From NCBI GenBank assembly GCA_005789975.1, contig SXWC01000161.1:1-25388 (forward strand): a stretch of DNA of 25,388 nt, written 5' to 3'. The translations under genes were made by a program, and so were the position numbers. Position 1 is the stretch's first letter; each line of letters opens with the position of its first letter. Shown one piece after another: positions 18,609-25,388 of the stretch. Source of the DNA: Planctomycetaceae bacterium (GTDB lineage: Bacteria > Planctomycetota > Planctomycetia > Pirellulales > UBA1268). Below the pieces are notes generated by a model that worked only from the letters and a program-made list of their open reading frames with translations, made no database searches and was not told the origin of the DNA.

Positions 18609-20197
18609 TCGAGTCGAGATATCGGAGCGGGGCGGGCGGTTTCGTCGTCCTGTCGCTGCTGTTCGCCGGGAGGATCATCGGCGATGCGTCGGCCGCCGAG
18701 ACGCCGCCGCATGCCGCGCTCGCCGCCCGTGAGGCCGATCTGCTCGAAGAGTATCGGCAACTCGAGCGTTCGTTCCTCCGGCTCGCCGACCTGCTCACCG
18801 CCACCGATCCGCGTCGGGCGGCTGTCCTGCGGTCGGTGTTCGACCGGGCCCGCGAGGAGGACGTGGGCGATCGGATGGCGGCGATCGTGACGCTGCTGGA
18901 GCAGGGACAGCTGCTCAAGGCGGGCACGAGCCAGCAGGATGCGATCGAGCAGTTTCGGGCGTTGCTCGGACTGCTCGAGTCGGGTGCCGGCGAGTCGCGG
19001 ATCGCCGACACGAAGAAGGAGGTGCGGGCCTTCATCGGGCGGGTCACGAAACTGATCGCGCAGGAGAAGGACATCGAGGGCTCGACCGAGGGGGGCGATG
19101 CCGAGGCGAAACTGGCCGAGCGGCAGCGGGCGGCCGCCGACGAGGCGGGCGGGCTGGGCGAGGAGCTGGATGCCTTCGCACGCCGGATCGACGAGCGGGA
19201 GGCTCCGGCCGCCGGCGGGAAGACCGCGGAAGGCGACCCCGACGGTCGTCCGGCGCCGGCCGGCGGGGGGAGTGACGAGGGTGGCGAGGGTGACGAGGCT
19301 CCGCAGCCTTCCGACGAGAAGGGGGAGGCGGCTGGTGATTCGCCGGACGACGGGGACGACGACGCGGCCCGGGCGCGGCGAACCCGCCGCCGGCTGCAGG
19401 CCGCGGAGCAGCGGATGCGACAGGCGCGGAAGAAGCTCGACGACGCCAATCGTCGCGACGCACGACGCGAGCAGCAGAAGGCGATCGAGGAACTCGAGAC
19501 GGCCAGGGCGGAACTGGAGGAGATCCTCAGGCAGCTCCGCGAGCAGGAAGTGGAGCGGCTGCTGGTGAATCTGGAGTCGCGGCTCCGTGGGATGCTGCGG
19601 GGGGAGCGGGCCGTGCTCGCCGACATCGAGAAACTGGCGGGTGCCGACGCCGCCCGATCCCGGCGGGAGCGGCAGCTCGAGACGGCCCGGCTCGGCCGCG
19701 AACAGACGGCGATCACGGCCGAGGCGTCGAAGGCGATGACGCTCGTGAGGGACGACGGCACCGCCGTCGCGATCCCGCAGGCGCTGGAACAGGTCCACGA
19801 CGACTCAGTCCAGGCGGCAGACCGTCTCGGCCGGGGCGACGCCGGCCGCGAGACGCTCGGCATCGTGGGCGACATCGTGGCCGGTCTCGAGGAGATGCTC
19901 GCGGCGGTGGAGAAGGCCCAGCAATCGCCGCAGGACGAGGCCGGTGGCGAAGGGGCACCGGGAGGCAGGGGGGGGGAGCCGGGGGAACAGCCCCTCGTTG
20001 ACAAGCTTGCGGAACTCAAGATGCTCCGCGCGCTGCAGATGCGGGTCAACACCCGCACGCGTCGTTTCGCCCAGCTGCTCGACGACACCGATCACGCCGC
20101 AGGGCCCGAGGTCCGCGCCGTGCTCGACCGGCTGGGCGAGCGGCAGCGGGCGATCGAGCGGGCCGCGCGTGACATCGTGTCGGGCCTGGCGGAGTAG
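18605..20197 (+). CDS. Secreted coiled-coil protein, last gene of the MoxR operon
   Basis: The 530-aa protein begins with a signal peptide (hydrophobic core about 12-24, cleavage near ASA-AE at 30). A helical domain follows (about 35-215). A strongly acidic, Gly/Asp/Glu-rich low-complexity linker lies at about 215-258. A highly charged coiled coil covers about 257-350, with clusters such as RLQAAEQRMRQARKKLDD, and another helical region reaches the end, interrupted by a Gly-rich linker near 443-460. No enzymatic motif was recognised. It overlaps the DUF4175-like gene by 4 bases (ATGA), so the two are translationally coupled and probably act together in the envelope. It is the last co-directional gene; the next gene converges on it after 117 bases, where only weak hairpins are visible. 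Confidence 0.8.
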   Translation: MIESRYRSGAGGFVVLSLLFAGRIIGDASAAETPPHAALAAREADLLEEYRQLERSFLRLADLLTATDPRRAAVLRSVFDRAREEDVGDRMAAIVTLLEQGQLLKAGTSQQDAIEQFRALLGLLESGAGESRIADTKKEVRAFIGRVTKLIAQEKDIEGSTEGGDAEAKLAERQRAAADEAGGLGEELDAFARRIDEREAPAAGGKTAEGDPDGRPAPAGGGSDEGGEGDEAPQPSDEKGEAAGDSPDDGDDDAARARRTRRRLQAAEQRMRQARKKLDDANRRDARREQQKAIEELETARAELEEILRQLREQEVERLLVNLESRLRGMLRGERAVLADIEKLAGADAARSRRERQLETARLGREQTAITAEASKAMTLVRDDGTAVAIPQALEQVHDDSVQAADRLGRGDAGRETLGIVGDIVAGLEEMLAAVEKAQQSPQDEAGGEGAPGGRGGEPGEQPLVDKLAELKMLRALQMRVNTRTRRFAQLLDDTDHAAGPEVRAVLDRLGERQRAIERAARDIVSGLAE

Positions 20198-20314
20198 CCG
20201 CTTCCGGCGGGGGTGATCGACAGGGGATTGCCCCGGGGCCGGCGAACCAGTTGCCGTCGCAGGGGGCGTCACGGCCGATGTTTTCGGCACCGCCGGTGGC
20301 TGTCCATCGCAGCG

Positions 20315-21997
20315 TCAGCCGATGGTGGCCACGACGTTGGCGAGGGAGCGTTCCAGTTCGGGCGGCAGGCCCCGGGTCTCGATGGCCTCGTCCACCTGCG
20401 CCCGCAGAGCCTCGACGCATTCCGCGGGGGTGGCCTCCTCCGGCAGGCCGACGACCGCATCGAGGGGGACGTGGGAGTCGCCGGTGAGGAAACGGTACAA
20501 CTGGGCGATCGACGTCAGCAGCGGACTCTTGGTGCTGGCGGCGGCGTCGTCCAGCAGCGTGCCGAGCAGGGCCGAGTTGAGCGCCAGCCGCCGCTGCACC
20601 TCGGCGGCTGCGGCGGCGCGGAAGCCGGGCTCCTCCTTGAGGGCGGCGAATCGATCCGCATCGATGACGAGCAGGTCGAGGTGGTTGGCATCCAGAGTCG
20701 TCACGGTCGCCACGGCCGGCTGACCCCGCCACATGCCAATTTCGCCGAGCACGGTGGGAGCGTTGAGGACGGCCACCTGCCGCGGCTCAGCTTCGTCGCG
20801 GGCGTGGGTCACGACCAACGGCGCGGTCGTGGAGAGCACGACGTACATCTCGCCGATCCGCTCTCCCTGCCGGATCAGGTCCGCTCCGGGGGCGAGCGTG
20901 ATCGACCGCCGTTCGAGCGGCCGCGTGCCGGAGCGATCCGCGTCGAGGGCGTGAAGCAGGATCGCACCCACGAGCCGGTCATCGATCGAGTCGGCGGTGC
21001 GGACGAGCACCGCGTCACGATACGCCCGTTGGAGCGCGGCCACGTCGGGCCGCAGGCCCAGGGCCTGCCGGGCCTGCGACTTGTCGCGGATGTCGCCGAG
21101 GGTCCGCTGCCGCTTCTGCCGATGCTGCCATTCCCGCCGCCGCAGCTCCAGTTCCTCCGGAACCCGGCCATCGGGAAACAGCAGCTGCCGCGTCTCGGGG
21201 TCGATGTGCCGCGCGACGTGGGCGGCGACGGTCGTGCCCGACATGAAGGCGGTGAAAGGGGCGATCCGCCGGGCGATTTCCTGGGCCATCCGCCGGACCC
21301 GCGGCGACGAGGGCCGCTGCCGCAGCCGCAGGTCGTAGACGTCGCGAAACCGCTCGTGGGCGGCGAGATCGCGGGGCGCCCGCGTCAGCCCCGTGAAGCC
21401 GGCCAGTTGGTAGAGGATCGTGCAGAGCTGTTCCCCCAACCGGCGACCGCCCGGGCTGTCGGGGGCGAGCCCGCAGACGCCCAGGCCCCGCCGGATCGAC
21501 TCGATGAAGGCGGTGGCGACATAGGCGTAGTCGGCCTCGTAGTCGGGCAGCACGCGGACGCCGCCACCGCCGATCGGGGTCACGACGCCGGCGACGTGGT
21601 GCCGGAGGTTCACCATCCGCACGATCTCGTCGAACTCGGCGGAGGCCCGGGCGAACGCGAACGCCCCGGAAAAAAAATCGCTCGTGCCGCCGACCCGGTC
21701 TCCAGCCCGGAAATGGCCCTCGTTGCGGAACGAGGTGGTCACGATCGAACTCACCAGGAGCGTCCGATAGATGCCGCCCCAGGCGAAGCCCATGGCGTCG
21801 AAGGCGAATCGGCCGCGGTAGGCGACGAGGTTGCTCAGCGTGCAGAACCGCCAGGCCAGGTGCCGGCCCGCCTCGCGCCGCAGCGCATCCCAATCGCGAT
21901 CGGAGACGTGGGACAGCGGCGCGATGTCGTCGGCTGCCAGAAAGTCGTCGAGTGTGCCGCGGGCCTTCCGGCCAGCGGGTGGGGTGACGGTCGTCAT
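20315..21997 (-). CDS. MpaB/DUF2236-like putative oxygenase fused to a cyclic-nucleotide-binding-like domain
   Basis: A 560-aa two-domain protein. Residues about 30-260 resemble the MpaB/latex-clearing-protein family (DUF2236), helical haem-type oxygenases. Evidence is the segment VRMVNLRHHVAGVV (126-139) with a His pair, followed by DYEADYAYVATAFIESIRRG (152-171), which corresponds to the 'IH..V......DP..L.WVHATL.DS' pattern. Residues about 360-455 form a cNMP-binding fold: ITLAPGADLIRQGERIGEMYVV, then the phosphate-cassette-like LGEIGMWRGQPAVATV (417-432). The Arg normally contacting the cyclic phosphate (PRAATV in CAP-type domains) is Ala here, so it probably does not bind cAMP normally. 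A helical tail follows. The ATG at 21997 was chosen; a GTG at 22051 would add 18 low-complexity residues. No clear ribosome site precedes either. Substrate unknown. Confidence 0.68.
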   Translation of the reverse strand: MTTVTPPAGRKARGTLDDFLAADDIAPLSHVSDRDWDALRREAGRHLAWRFCTLSNLVAYRGRFAFDAMGFAWGGIYRTLLVSSIVTTSFRNEGHFRAGDRVGGTSDFFSGAFAFARASAEFDEIVRMVNLRHHVAGVVTPIGGGGVRVLPDYEADYAYVATAFIESIRRGLGVCGLAPDSPGGRRLGEQLCTILYQLAGFTGLTRAPRDLAAHERFRDVYDLRLRQRPSSPRVRRMAQEIARRIAPFTAFMSGTTVAAHVARHIDPETRQLLFPDGRVPEELELRRREWQHRQKRQRTLGDIRDKSQARQALGLRPDVAALQRAYRDAVLVRTADSIDDRLVGAILLHALDADRSGTRPLERRSITLAPGADLIRQGERIGEMYVVLSTTAPLVVTHARDEAEPRQVAVLNAPTVLGEIGMWRGQPAVATVTTLDANHLDLLVIDADRFAALKEEPGFRAAAAAEVQRRLALNSALLGTLLDDAAASTKSPLLTSIAQLYRFLTGDSHVPLDAVVGLPEEATPAECVEALRAQVDEAIETRGLPPELERSLANVVATIG

Positions 21998-22307
21998 GGA
22001 CACGGGCGTTGGCGTACGTCCTGCAAACGCGGACGGCGAGGAAGGGGACACCGCCTGGGCGGCGGGGCGGTTTCGTCCAGTCTAGTGGTCGGTGGACCAA
22101 GTCATCCACGACCTTTGTCCGCTCGAGCGACCCGTGAAAACGCCGGGGCTCTCCCCCGTCGACGATCCTCGCATCCTGACCGGGCGAACTCTCCCCAGAG
22201 TCTGCTCGTTCGACGTGTGCGATTTTTCGTGCGGTGGCGGAAGTTACCCGGCTCGCGGCTCAGGGCCGCCCTCACCCTCTCGCTTGACGCTCACTCCGGT
22301 CATCCCG

Positions 22308-22327
22308 ACCTCCGTTCGCTCGGAGGT
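22308..22327. other. Hairpin in repeat copy 1
   Basis: ACCTCCGTTCGCTCGGAGGT folds into a 7-bp stem with a 6-base loop. No T-tract follows on either strand, so it does not look like a simple intrinsic terminator. Confidence 0.75.
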
Positions 22328-22450
22328 GCCTGCGCTCCCGCCCTCCGGGCTGCGCTGGCCACCTACGCCGTCTCGAGGGCATGGGTGGCCCCGGCTCGCG
22401 GCTCAGGGCCGCCCACACCCTCTCGTCGGACGCTCACTCCGGTCATCCCG

Positions 22451-22470
22451 ACCTCCGTTCGCTCGGAGGT
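22451..22470. other. Hairpin in repeat copy 2
   Basis: The same 20-base palindromic sequence as in copy 1, exactly 143 bases further on and fully conserved between copies that differ elsewhere. Confidence 0.75.
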
Positions 22471-22628
22471 GCCCGCGCTTCCGCCCTCCGGGCTTCGCTG
22501 GCCACCTACGCCGTCTCGAGGGCATGGGCGGCCCCGGCGCTGAGTTCGTGCCTCGACGGTGCGGCACCGAAGCCCGGGTGCCGATCAGGCCGCGGCTCGC
22601 CGGGTGAGTGCCACATGGTTGTCGGCGC

Positions 22629-24236
22629 TCATGCGCGGGCCACGCCGCGCGGACCGTTGAGCAGGCGGCCAATCACGGTGAAACGGACACCGTAGCGGTA
22701 GGTCAGGAGCAGAGCCGGTGTCACCATCGCCATCACCACGAGCAACTTCAGCTCCGCCGGCATGGCCCACGTGCGGACGACCATTTGCGCCAGCATCACC
22801 AGCGGCGGGTGCACGAGGTACATCCAGTACGAGGCGTCGGCCAGCCACGACACGAGCGGGCTGGGCCGGGAGCAGAACCGGGAGAAGAGCCCGATCAGCC
22901 CCAGCGACATCGCCCACGCATAGGCGGGCTGCAGCACGCTGGCGAGCAACCGGTCGTTCATCGTCGCGATGCCGACCACGAACAGCACGATCGCCGTGGG
23001 TACGAGCAGCTTCCAGTGGCGGCCGAGCCGTGTGCCGAGGCCCTCCGCGGCGAACGTGGCGACGCCGAAGAAGTAAAAGCAGCCGTAGAAGGCGAGCGCG
23101 TGCGGCCGTGGCAGGATTCCCAACGAGGTGTCAGGGCCGTAGTCGGCCCCCTCCGACATCCCCATCACGAGTTGCGGCAGGCACGAGAGCGCCAGGAGCC
23201 ACCAGCGGCGGCGGCCCGTCGGCAGGAGGCCGGTCACGGCGAGGATCGCGAAGACGGCCACCAGCCAGCACAGGAACCAGAGGAACCAGAGGTGGTAGAA
23301 GACGTTCGTCTGCACGAGGTGCAGCGACCACGGACCGACGCGCAGGCGGAGCCATTCCGCCGACAGGACGTCGGACCAGGCGAGCGTCGCCCGGTCGAGC
23401 GGGCCGCCGAGCGTGCCCTCCGGATTCGGTCCCGTGGGCAGGAGGGCACGCAGTCGTTCACGACCTTCAAGAATCGCGTCGATGCCGACCGGGGGCACGC
23501 CGATGAGGGGCGCCAAATCGCTGTAGAGATCGGCTGGCAGATGCATCATCGCCGCGGGCATCCGGCCGACCGCGTTCGTGGCTTCCGTGTCGGCGCCCCG
23601 CTCCATGAGGACTCTCGCTGCGGCGTCCCGGCCGAAGCCTGCGGCGTGGTGAAGGGGCGTGTTGCCGAAGACATCGCGGCTGTCGATGTCGGCGTTGGCG
23701 TCGAGGATGGCCGCCACGATCGTGGGTTCGCCCCGCATCGCGGCCCAGGCGAGTGGTGTTTGGCCCCAGAAGGCGTCCCTGCGATCGGCGGCACCCGGGG
23801 ACGCGAGCCGCCGCCGCACCGTCGCCTCGTCGCCCGAGAGCACGTCGGCCACGGCGGGATCAAGGGGATTCGTCCGCAGGGCGGAGTCCTCGATCGCCCA
23901 GCCAAGCGGCACGAGCGTCAGCATGGCGATGACCAGCGGCAGGAAGATCCGCGTGAACCGCTGCTCGAGCAGGCTCGCGAGCCCGCGGCGGCTGAAAACA
24001 AGCATCGTGAAATAGCCGCTCAGGAGGAAGAAGAGCGGCATGCGGAAGCCGTGCACGGCGAGGATGAGCAGGAGGAACGGGTCGCTTCGTTCGGTGTCGT
24101 GCACGAACCAGGGAAACGGCACGAAGCTCAGCGTCGCGTGCAGGGCGACACCCAGCAGCATGGCGAAGCTGCGCAGGGCATCGAGGTCGGTGCGACGTGT
24201 TTCGCTGGTGGGCGCGCTGGATGCGGTGAAGATCAC
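22629..24236 (-). CDS. Acyltransferase-3 family membrane protein with inserted ankyrin repeats
   Basis: A 535-aa multi-pass membrane protein. The acyltransferase-3 (OafA/OpgC-like) core is shown by RTDLDALRSFAMLLGVALHA (15-34) with the conserved His at 33, then HGFRMPLFFLLSGYF (62-76) and the basic RFTRIFLPLVIAML (93-106). About ten hydrophobic helices are visible in total, including YHLWFLWFLCWLVAVF. Such proteins transfer acyl groups to sugars or glucans at the membrane. Unusually, about 100 residues with ankyrin repeats (131-225: GQTPLAWAAMRGEPTIVAAI, then GNTPLHHAAGFG) sit between helices 3 and 4. The GTG at 24236 is chosen because the family's first helix follows directly; the frame is open to ATGs at 24335 and 24392, which would add a basic, unlikely tail across the repeated element. 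The acceptor substrate is unknown. Confidence 0.82.
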   Translation of the reverse strand: MIFTASSAPTSETRRTDLDALRSFAMLLGVALHATLSFVPFPWFVHDTERSDPFLLLILAVHGFRMPLFFLLSGYFTMLVFSRRGLASLLEQRFTRIFLPLVIAMLTLVPLGWAIEDSALRTNPLDPAVADVLSGDEATVRRRLASPGAADRRDAFWGQTPLAWAAMRGEPTIVAAILDANADIDSRDVFGNTPLHHAAGFGRDAAARVLMERGADTEATNAVGRMPAAMMHLPADLYSDLAPLIGVPPVGIDAILEGRERLRALLPTGPNPEGTLGGPLDRATLAWSDVLSAEWLRLRVGPWSLHLVQTNVFYHLWFLWFLCWLVAVFAILAVTGLLPTGRRRWWLLALSCLPQLVMGMSEGADYGPDTSLGILPRPHALAFYGCFYFFGVATFAAEGLGTRLGRHWKLLVPTAIVLFVVGIATMNDRLLASVLQPAYAWAMSLGLIGLFSRFCSRPSPLVSWLADASYWMYLVHPPLVMLAQMVVRTWAMPAELKLLVVMAMVTPALLLTYRYGVRFTVIGRLLNGPRGVARA

Positions 24237-24311
24237 GTCGAGTTGCCCCGGAAGGTGCCATCCCTCGTCACCGAAACGGAGCCGTAAGTTAGTAGGCCGT
24301 GGAACAGTTCC

Positions 24312-24367
24312 GCCAGAGCAGGATGCGACGATCATCGACCGTGGAACCCCGCGGCGTTTCCACCGGT
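24312..24367 (-). repeat. 56-bp dispersed direct repeat, copy 1 (upstream of the acyltransferase gene)
   Basis: It aligns without gaps to 25237-25292 with about 45 of 56 matches. The conserved core is ATCATCGACC-N-TGGAA-N-CCCGCG-NN-GTTTCC-N-CCGGT. The inner part can pair as GTGGAA with TTCCAC. On the minus strand it lies about 75 bases before the acyltransferase start. It might carry a promoter or leader element, but this is unproven. Confidence 0.7.
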
Positions 24368-24404
24368 CGATCCAGCGCGGGCAGCCCTCCACCGATCGAC
24401 CGGC

Positions 24405-25214
24405 TCACGTCCGCCGCGGGCGGAAGGCGGACAGGCTCCACGTGACCACCGTGGCCCGCGTGGCCAGCCGCACGGCGAGGGTCAACAGGTAGTTCATCCA
24501 ACCCGGGGTCACGTACTGCCGTCCGGAGTCGAATGCCTCGAGCCCGGTGCGGACCACCGTCTTCACGTCCTGTCCGCGATTCCGCTCTGCCCAGCCGGGA
24601 ACGCCGGAATGTTCGAAGAACTCGGTTCGGGTCGTTCCCGGGCAGAGCGTGGTCACGGTGATCCCGCGGGGCCGCAGTTCCGCCCACAGGGCTTCGCTGA
24701 AGTGCAGCACGTAGGCCTTGCTCGCCGCGTAGACCCCCATAGAGGCCATGGGATGGAACGACACGATCGATCCGATGTTGATGATGCCCCCGTGCCCGCG
24801 GCGGACCATCTCTTTGGCCGTCGCGAGCGTCAACTCCGTCAGGCATGTGACGTTCACCTGGATCAGTTCCAGGGCCCGTCCGATGTCGGTCTCCTCCAGC
24901 GACGACACCATCCCGAAACCCGCGTTGTTGACCAGCAGTTCCACCGCGACGCCACGCCGTGACACCTCGGCGAGCAGCTCGCGGGCGGCATGCGGTTGGG
25001 ACAGGTCGGCGGACACGATCTCGCAGCGGATGCCATGTGCCGTCTGGAGCTCCTGCGCCAAAGCCTGCAGTCGATCCCGCCGCCGGGCCACCAGCACGCA
25101 ATGCATTCCCCGGGCGGCCAGTTGCCGGGCGAACTCCGCGCCGATTCCCGAGGAGGCCCCGGTCACGAGACCCCAGTGACCGGCGTAGGCTTTCAACACG
25201 ACATGGGACTCCAT
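24405..25214 (-). CDS. Classical short-chain dehydrogenase/reductase (SDR)
   Basis: A 269-aa NAD(P)(H)-dependent oxidoreductase. The cofactor-binding TGASSGIG is at 18-25, and R44-R46 after the second strand favour NADPH. NNAG is at 96-99 and N121 is the catalytic Asn. The triad is S149, Y162 and K166 (VYAASKAY). The C-terminal part (about 235-258) is hydrophobic, suggesting membrane association or a helical cap. The substrate is unknown; this group includes DltE/YqjQ-like ketoreductases. The ATG at 25214 has no ribosome site, while a GTG at residue 6 (25199) has GGAG 9 bases upstream and may be the true start. The acyltransferase start is 168 bases beyond its stop, so co-transcription is possible, but the intervening repeat suggests separate control. 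Confidence 0.93.
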   Translation of the reverse strand: MESHVVLKAYAGHWGLVTGASSGIGAEFARQLAARGMHCVLVARRRDRLQALAQELQTAHGIRCEIVSADLSQPHAARELLAEVSRRGVAVELLVNNAGFGMVSSLEETDIGRALELIQVNVTCLTELTLATAKEMVRRGHGGIINIGSIVSFHPMASMGVYAASKAYVLHFSEALWAELRPRGITVTTLCPGTTRTEFFEHSGVPGWAERNRGQDVKTVVRTGLEAFDSGRQYVTPGWMNYLLTLAVRLATRATVVTWSLSAFRPRRT

Positions 25215-25236
25215 GCGGACATGGCGGAGCGAGTCT

Positions 25237-25292
25237 GCCTGAGCAGTATGGGGAAATCATCGACCTTGGAAACCCGCGTTGTTTCCCCCGGT
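25237..25292 (-). repeat. 56-bp dispersed direct repeat, copy 2 (upstream of the SDR gene)
   Basis: This is the partner of 24312-24367, in the same orientation and with no gaps. It ends 22 bases before the SDR ATG on the minus strand. Its inner part can pair as GGAAAC with GTTTCC. On the minus strand it contains CATACT 16 bases after TTTCCA, a weak -10/-35-like pair. The equivalent in copy 1 is CATCCT after GTTCCA with the same spacing. Confidence 0.7.
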
Positions 25293-25355
25293 GACCCCTC
25301 CCCAGTTTTTGTACCAGTGCTCATGAGAGAGTTGGGGAACAGTCCGCGTGGTGTG

Positions 25356-25380
25356 TCGGAGGGAGGGGCGTAGCCCCGAC
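25356..25380. other. GC-rich hairpin at the right edge
   Basis: GGGGC-GTA-GCCCC (25365-25377) forms a tight stem, flanked by TCGGAGGGA on the left and GACCGGAGACA on the right. No T-tract adjoins it. The sequence resembles intergenic repeat motifs remembered from Pirellulaceae genomes, but no second copy is seen in this window. Confidence 0.5.
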
Positions 25381-25388
25381 CGGAGACA

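Larger units (their letters stand above)
22250..22535 (+). repeat. 143-bp direct tandem repeat, two copies
   Basis: The copies are 22250-22392 and 22393-22535. They abut exactly and differ at about 8 of 143 positions (roughly 94% identical, counted by eye). Each starts GGCTCGCGGCTCAGGGCCGC and ends near GCATGGGYGGCCCC. Each contains a perfect 7-bp stem, ACCTCCG-TTCGCT-CGGAGGT, at 22308-22327 and 22451-22470. No transposase or terminal inverted repeats are present. Confidence 0.93.
21998..22628. other. 630-bp non-coding region holding a tandem repeat
   Basis: No convincing gene lies between the MpaB-like and acyltransferase genes, both on the minus strand. The left third should hold the promoter of the MpaB-like gene, but no clear motif was found. 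The right half is filled by a 143-bp tandem repeat with embedded hairpins. Reading frames crossing it differ between the two copies, because 143 is not a multiple of three. Confidence 0.65.

Noticed and set aside
16112..19798. 1228-aa minus-strand open frame antisense to the end of the MoxR operon
   Set aside because: Ser/Arg/Ala-rich low-complexity translation spanning three plus-strand genes with signal peptides, membrane helices and coiled coils; it is a shadow.
20198..20314. Bidirectional terminator between the coiled-coil and MpaB-like genes
   Set aside because: Only short stems are visible (GGGG-ATTG-CCCC; GCCGA-TGTTT-TCGGC) without a proper T-tract, which is not enough to call.
22250..22535. 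Insertion sequence or CRISPR array
   Set aside because: There are only two abutting long copies, no spacers, no terminal inverted repeats, no transposase and no target-site duplication.
20213..22543. Long plus-strand open frame covering the MpaB-like gene and the repeat
   Set aside because: It is antisense to a gene with clear domains. Its translation is low-complexity Arg/Gly/Pro, and its last part reads the 143-bp repeat in two different frames. It is a high-GC shadow.
22608..24287. Plus-strand frame antisense to the acyltransferase gene
   Set aside because: The translation is His/Arg/Glu/Gln-rich without membrane helices or motifs, whereas the minus strand shows acyltransferase and ankyrin signatures.

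Overview
The window looks like a chromosomal segment of a planctomycete, probably Pirellulales-like. The reasons are the very high GC content, a long HU-type protein with an extended N-terminus, and a large operon combining a MoxR ATPase, DUF58, BatA/VWA proteins, a secreted PQQ-type propeller and a squalene-cyclase-like toroid. Taxonomy is inferred from gene content only. No rRNA, tRNA, CRISPR array, transposase or phage gene was seen.

Left part (1-3561). An efflux operon runs leftwards: a HlyD/YbhG-type periplasmic adaptor followed by an ABC ATPase cut by the window edge. A small secreted Cys-containing protein (1470-2060, +) converges on a SAM-dependent methyltransferase (2085-2996, -). 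Next comes an HU-family DNA-binding gene (3232-3561, -) with a strong intrinsic terminator and A/T tracts upstream of its candidate promoter.

Centre (3983-20197). Eight co-directional genes, closely spaced or overlapping, form about 16 kb of likely operon. They encode a 1543-aa PQQ-like beta-propeller protein, a prenyltransferase/squalene-oxidase-repeat protein, a MoxR AAA+ ATPase, a DUF58 protein, a BatA-type VWA membrane protein, a second VWA membrane protein with a glutamine-amidotransferase-like domain, a DUF4175-like membrane protein, and a secreted coiled-coil protein. The MoxR, DUF58 and VWA proteins resemble the MoxR-Bat chaperone-like systems. The propeller, toroid and coiled-coil proteins would then be their envelope partners or clients. 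This is the best candidate in the window for a poorly described system.

Right part (20315-25388, - strand). Three genes follow: an MpaB/DUF2236-like putative oxygenase fused to a degenerate cyclic-nucleotide-binding domain, an acyltransferase-3 membrane protein with ankyrin repeats inserted in an inter-helix loop, and a classical short-chain dehydrogenase. Between the first two lies a 630-bp non-coding stretch with a 143-bp tandem repeat (about 94% identical copies). A separate 56-bp direct repeat (about 80% identity, no gaps) lies upstream of each of the last two genes. A GC-rich hairpin sits at the right edge.
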